The notes beneath the pieces are model-generated. The model was given only the letters and a program-made list of their open reading frames with translations, was not told the origin of the DNA and searched no databases. A DNA stretch of 64,000 nucleotides from Pseudomonas sp. Irchel s3b2 (GTDB lineage: Bacteria; Pseudomonadota; Gammaproteobacteria; Pseudomonadales; Pseudomonadaceae): positions 186,001 through 250,000 of the forward strand of contig NZ_FYEB01000003.1 of assembly GCF_900187445.1 (NCBI RefSeq), in the 5' to 3' direction. Position numbers and translations under genes: made by a program. Position 1 is the first letter of the stretch; the number at the start of each line of letters is the position of its first letter. Positions 63,608 through 64,000 of the stretch are shown piece after piece.

Positions 63608-64000
63608 ATGTCTAGATATGTAGTGGCAAATCAATGGGGCGGTAGTTCGGCACCCTGGCATCCGGGCGGAGACTGGACGCTAGGCGCGCGGGACAACCAG
63701 AACGTTGTCGCGATCGAGATCAAATCGGGCGATGGCGGGAAGAGTTTCACCGGCACCATGACGTATGCGGGTGAAGGTCCCATTGGCTTCAAGGCTCAGC
63801 GCACGGGCCAGAACCAATACAACGTTGAAAATCAGTGGGGCGGCAACGATGCCCCGTGGCATCCGGGTGGCAAATGGGTCATCGGAGGTCGGGATAATCA
63901 GAACGTTGTGGCGTTGAGCGTGACCTCCAGCGATGGAGGGAAAAACCTCAGTGGCACCAATACCTATGCCGACGAAGGGCCGATCGGCTTCCGTGGACAG
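63608..64000 (+). CDS. OAA-family high-mannose lectin (partial at window end)
   Basis: ATG 63608 with AAGGAG about 10 bases upstream. 131 codons run open to the window end. Two tandem repeats of about 66 residues each contain WGGSSAPWHPGG and WGGNDAPWHPGG, DNQNVVA, SGDGGK / SSDGGK and EGPIGF, the signature of Oscillatoria agardhii agglutinin homologues. These bind the alpha-mannose core of high-mannose glycans; P. fluorescens homologues are known antiviral lectins. No signal peptide, so cytoplasmic or released by lysis. Two-repeat members are about 132 residues, so the stop may be just outside, unless more repeats follow. Confidence 0.92.
   Translation, partial: MSRYVVANQWGGSSAPWHPGGDWTLGARDNQNVVAIEIKSGDGGKSFTGTMTYAGEGPIGFKAQRTGQNQYNVENQWGGNDAPWHPGGKWVIGGRDNQNVVALSVTSSDGGKNLSGTNTYADEGPIGFRGQ

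Overview
The window is a piece of a Pseudomonas chromosome, most likely from the P. fluorescens group. High-GC coding, dense REP-type intergenic repeats and gene order all point this way. From memory of P. aeruginosa PAO1, the blocks msrA-dipA-aceF-aceE-glnE, waaF-waaC-waaG-waaP plus kinases, msbA, mig-14/dnpA, hldE, emrE-LysR-waaA, opmH-like/thiC, nudF-cpdA-yqiA-parE...parC and serB follow the PAO1 order (roughly PA5018 down to PA4958), with some genes missing or replaced. No rRNA, tRNA, CRISPR array, insertion sequence or prophage was seen.

Layout. 1-1500: an AT-richer edge with the tail of one gene, a possible immunity-type protein, and a small Pseudomonas protein behind a long, strongly structured leader. 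1504-8110: a 135-bp palindromic repeat, rlmJ, msrA, the c-di-GMP phosphodiesterase gene dipA (degenerate GGDEF motif) and a PhoD-like metallophosphatase. 8111-16046: aceF and aceE (pyruvate dehydrogenase E2 with three lipoyl domains, and E1), preceded by two copies of a palindromic operator, then glnE. 16379-23337: an overlapping LPS inner-core operon, waaF-waaC-waaG-waaP followed by three further kinase-like genes. 23495-24785: a small AT-richer insert with a lipoprotein and a frameshifted DUF3800 gene. 25013-32211: outer-core functions: carbamoyltransferase, a family 2 glycosyltransferase, two KpsC/KpsS-like GT-B proteins, one more LPS kinase and an O-antigen ligase. 32315-37937: msbA, mig-14 homologue, dnpA, hldE. 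38055-45315: an unknown protein, aldo/keto reductase, FAD oxidoreductase, emrE, a LysR regulator, waaA and a TolC-family porin. 45474-47668: TPP riboswitch and thiC. 47844-57455: lipoprotein, nudF, DUF1249, cpdA, yqiA, parE, a phytase-like protein, a retropepsin-like protease, parC. 57632-64000: a PqiC-like lipoprotein, a HAMP/cyclase-like membrane protein, serB, a PilZ-like protein, and the start of an OAA-family lectin cut by the window end.

Taken together the window is dominated by cell-envelope construction: heptose activation (hldE), Kdo transfer (waaA), heptosyl- and hexosyltransferases, heavy core phosphorylation, carbamoylation, ligation (waaL) and flipping of lipid A-core (msbA). Central metabolism (aceEF), nitrogen control (glnE), topoisomerase IV, thiamine and serine synthesis fill the rest. 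The points most worth a second look are the structured leader with a possible coupled leader peptide (801-1171), the paired aceE operators, the strain-variable outer-core segment with two related GT-B proteins, the single-base frameshift in the DUF3800 gene, and the high-mannose-type lectin at the right edge.
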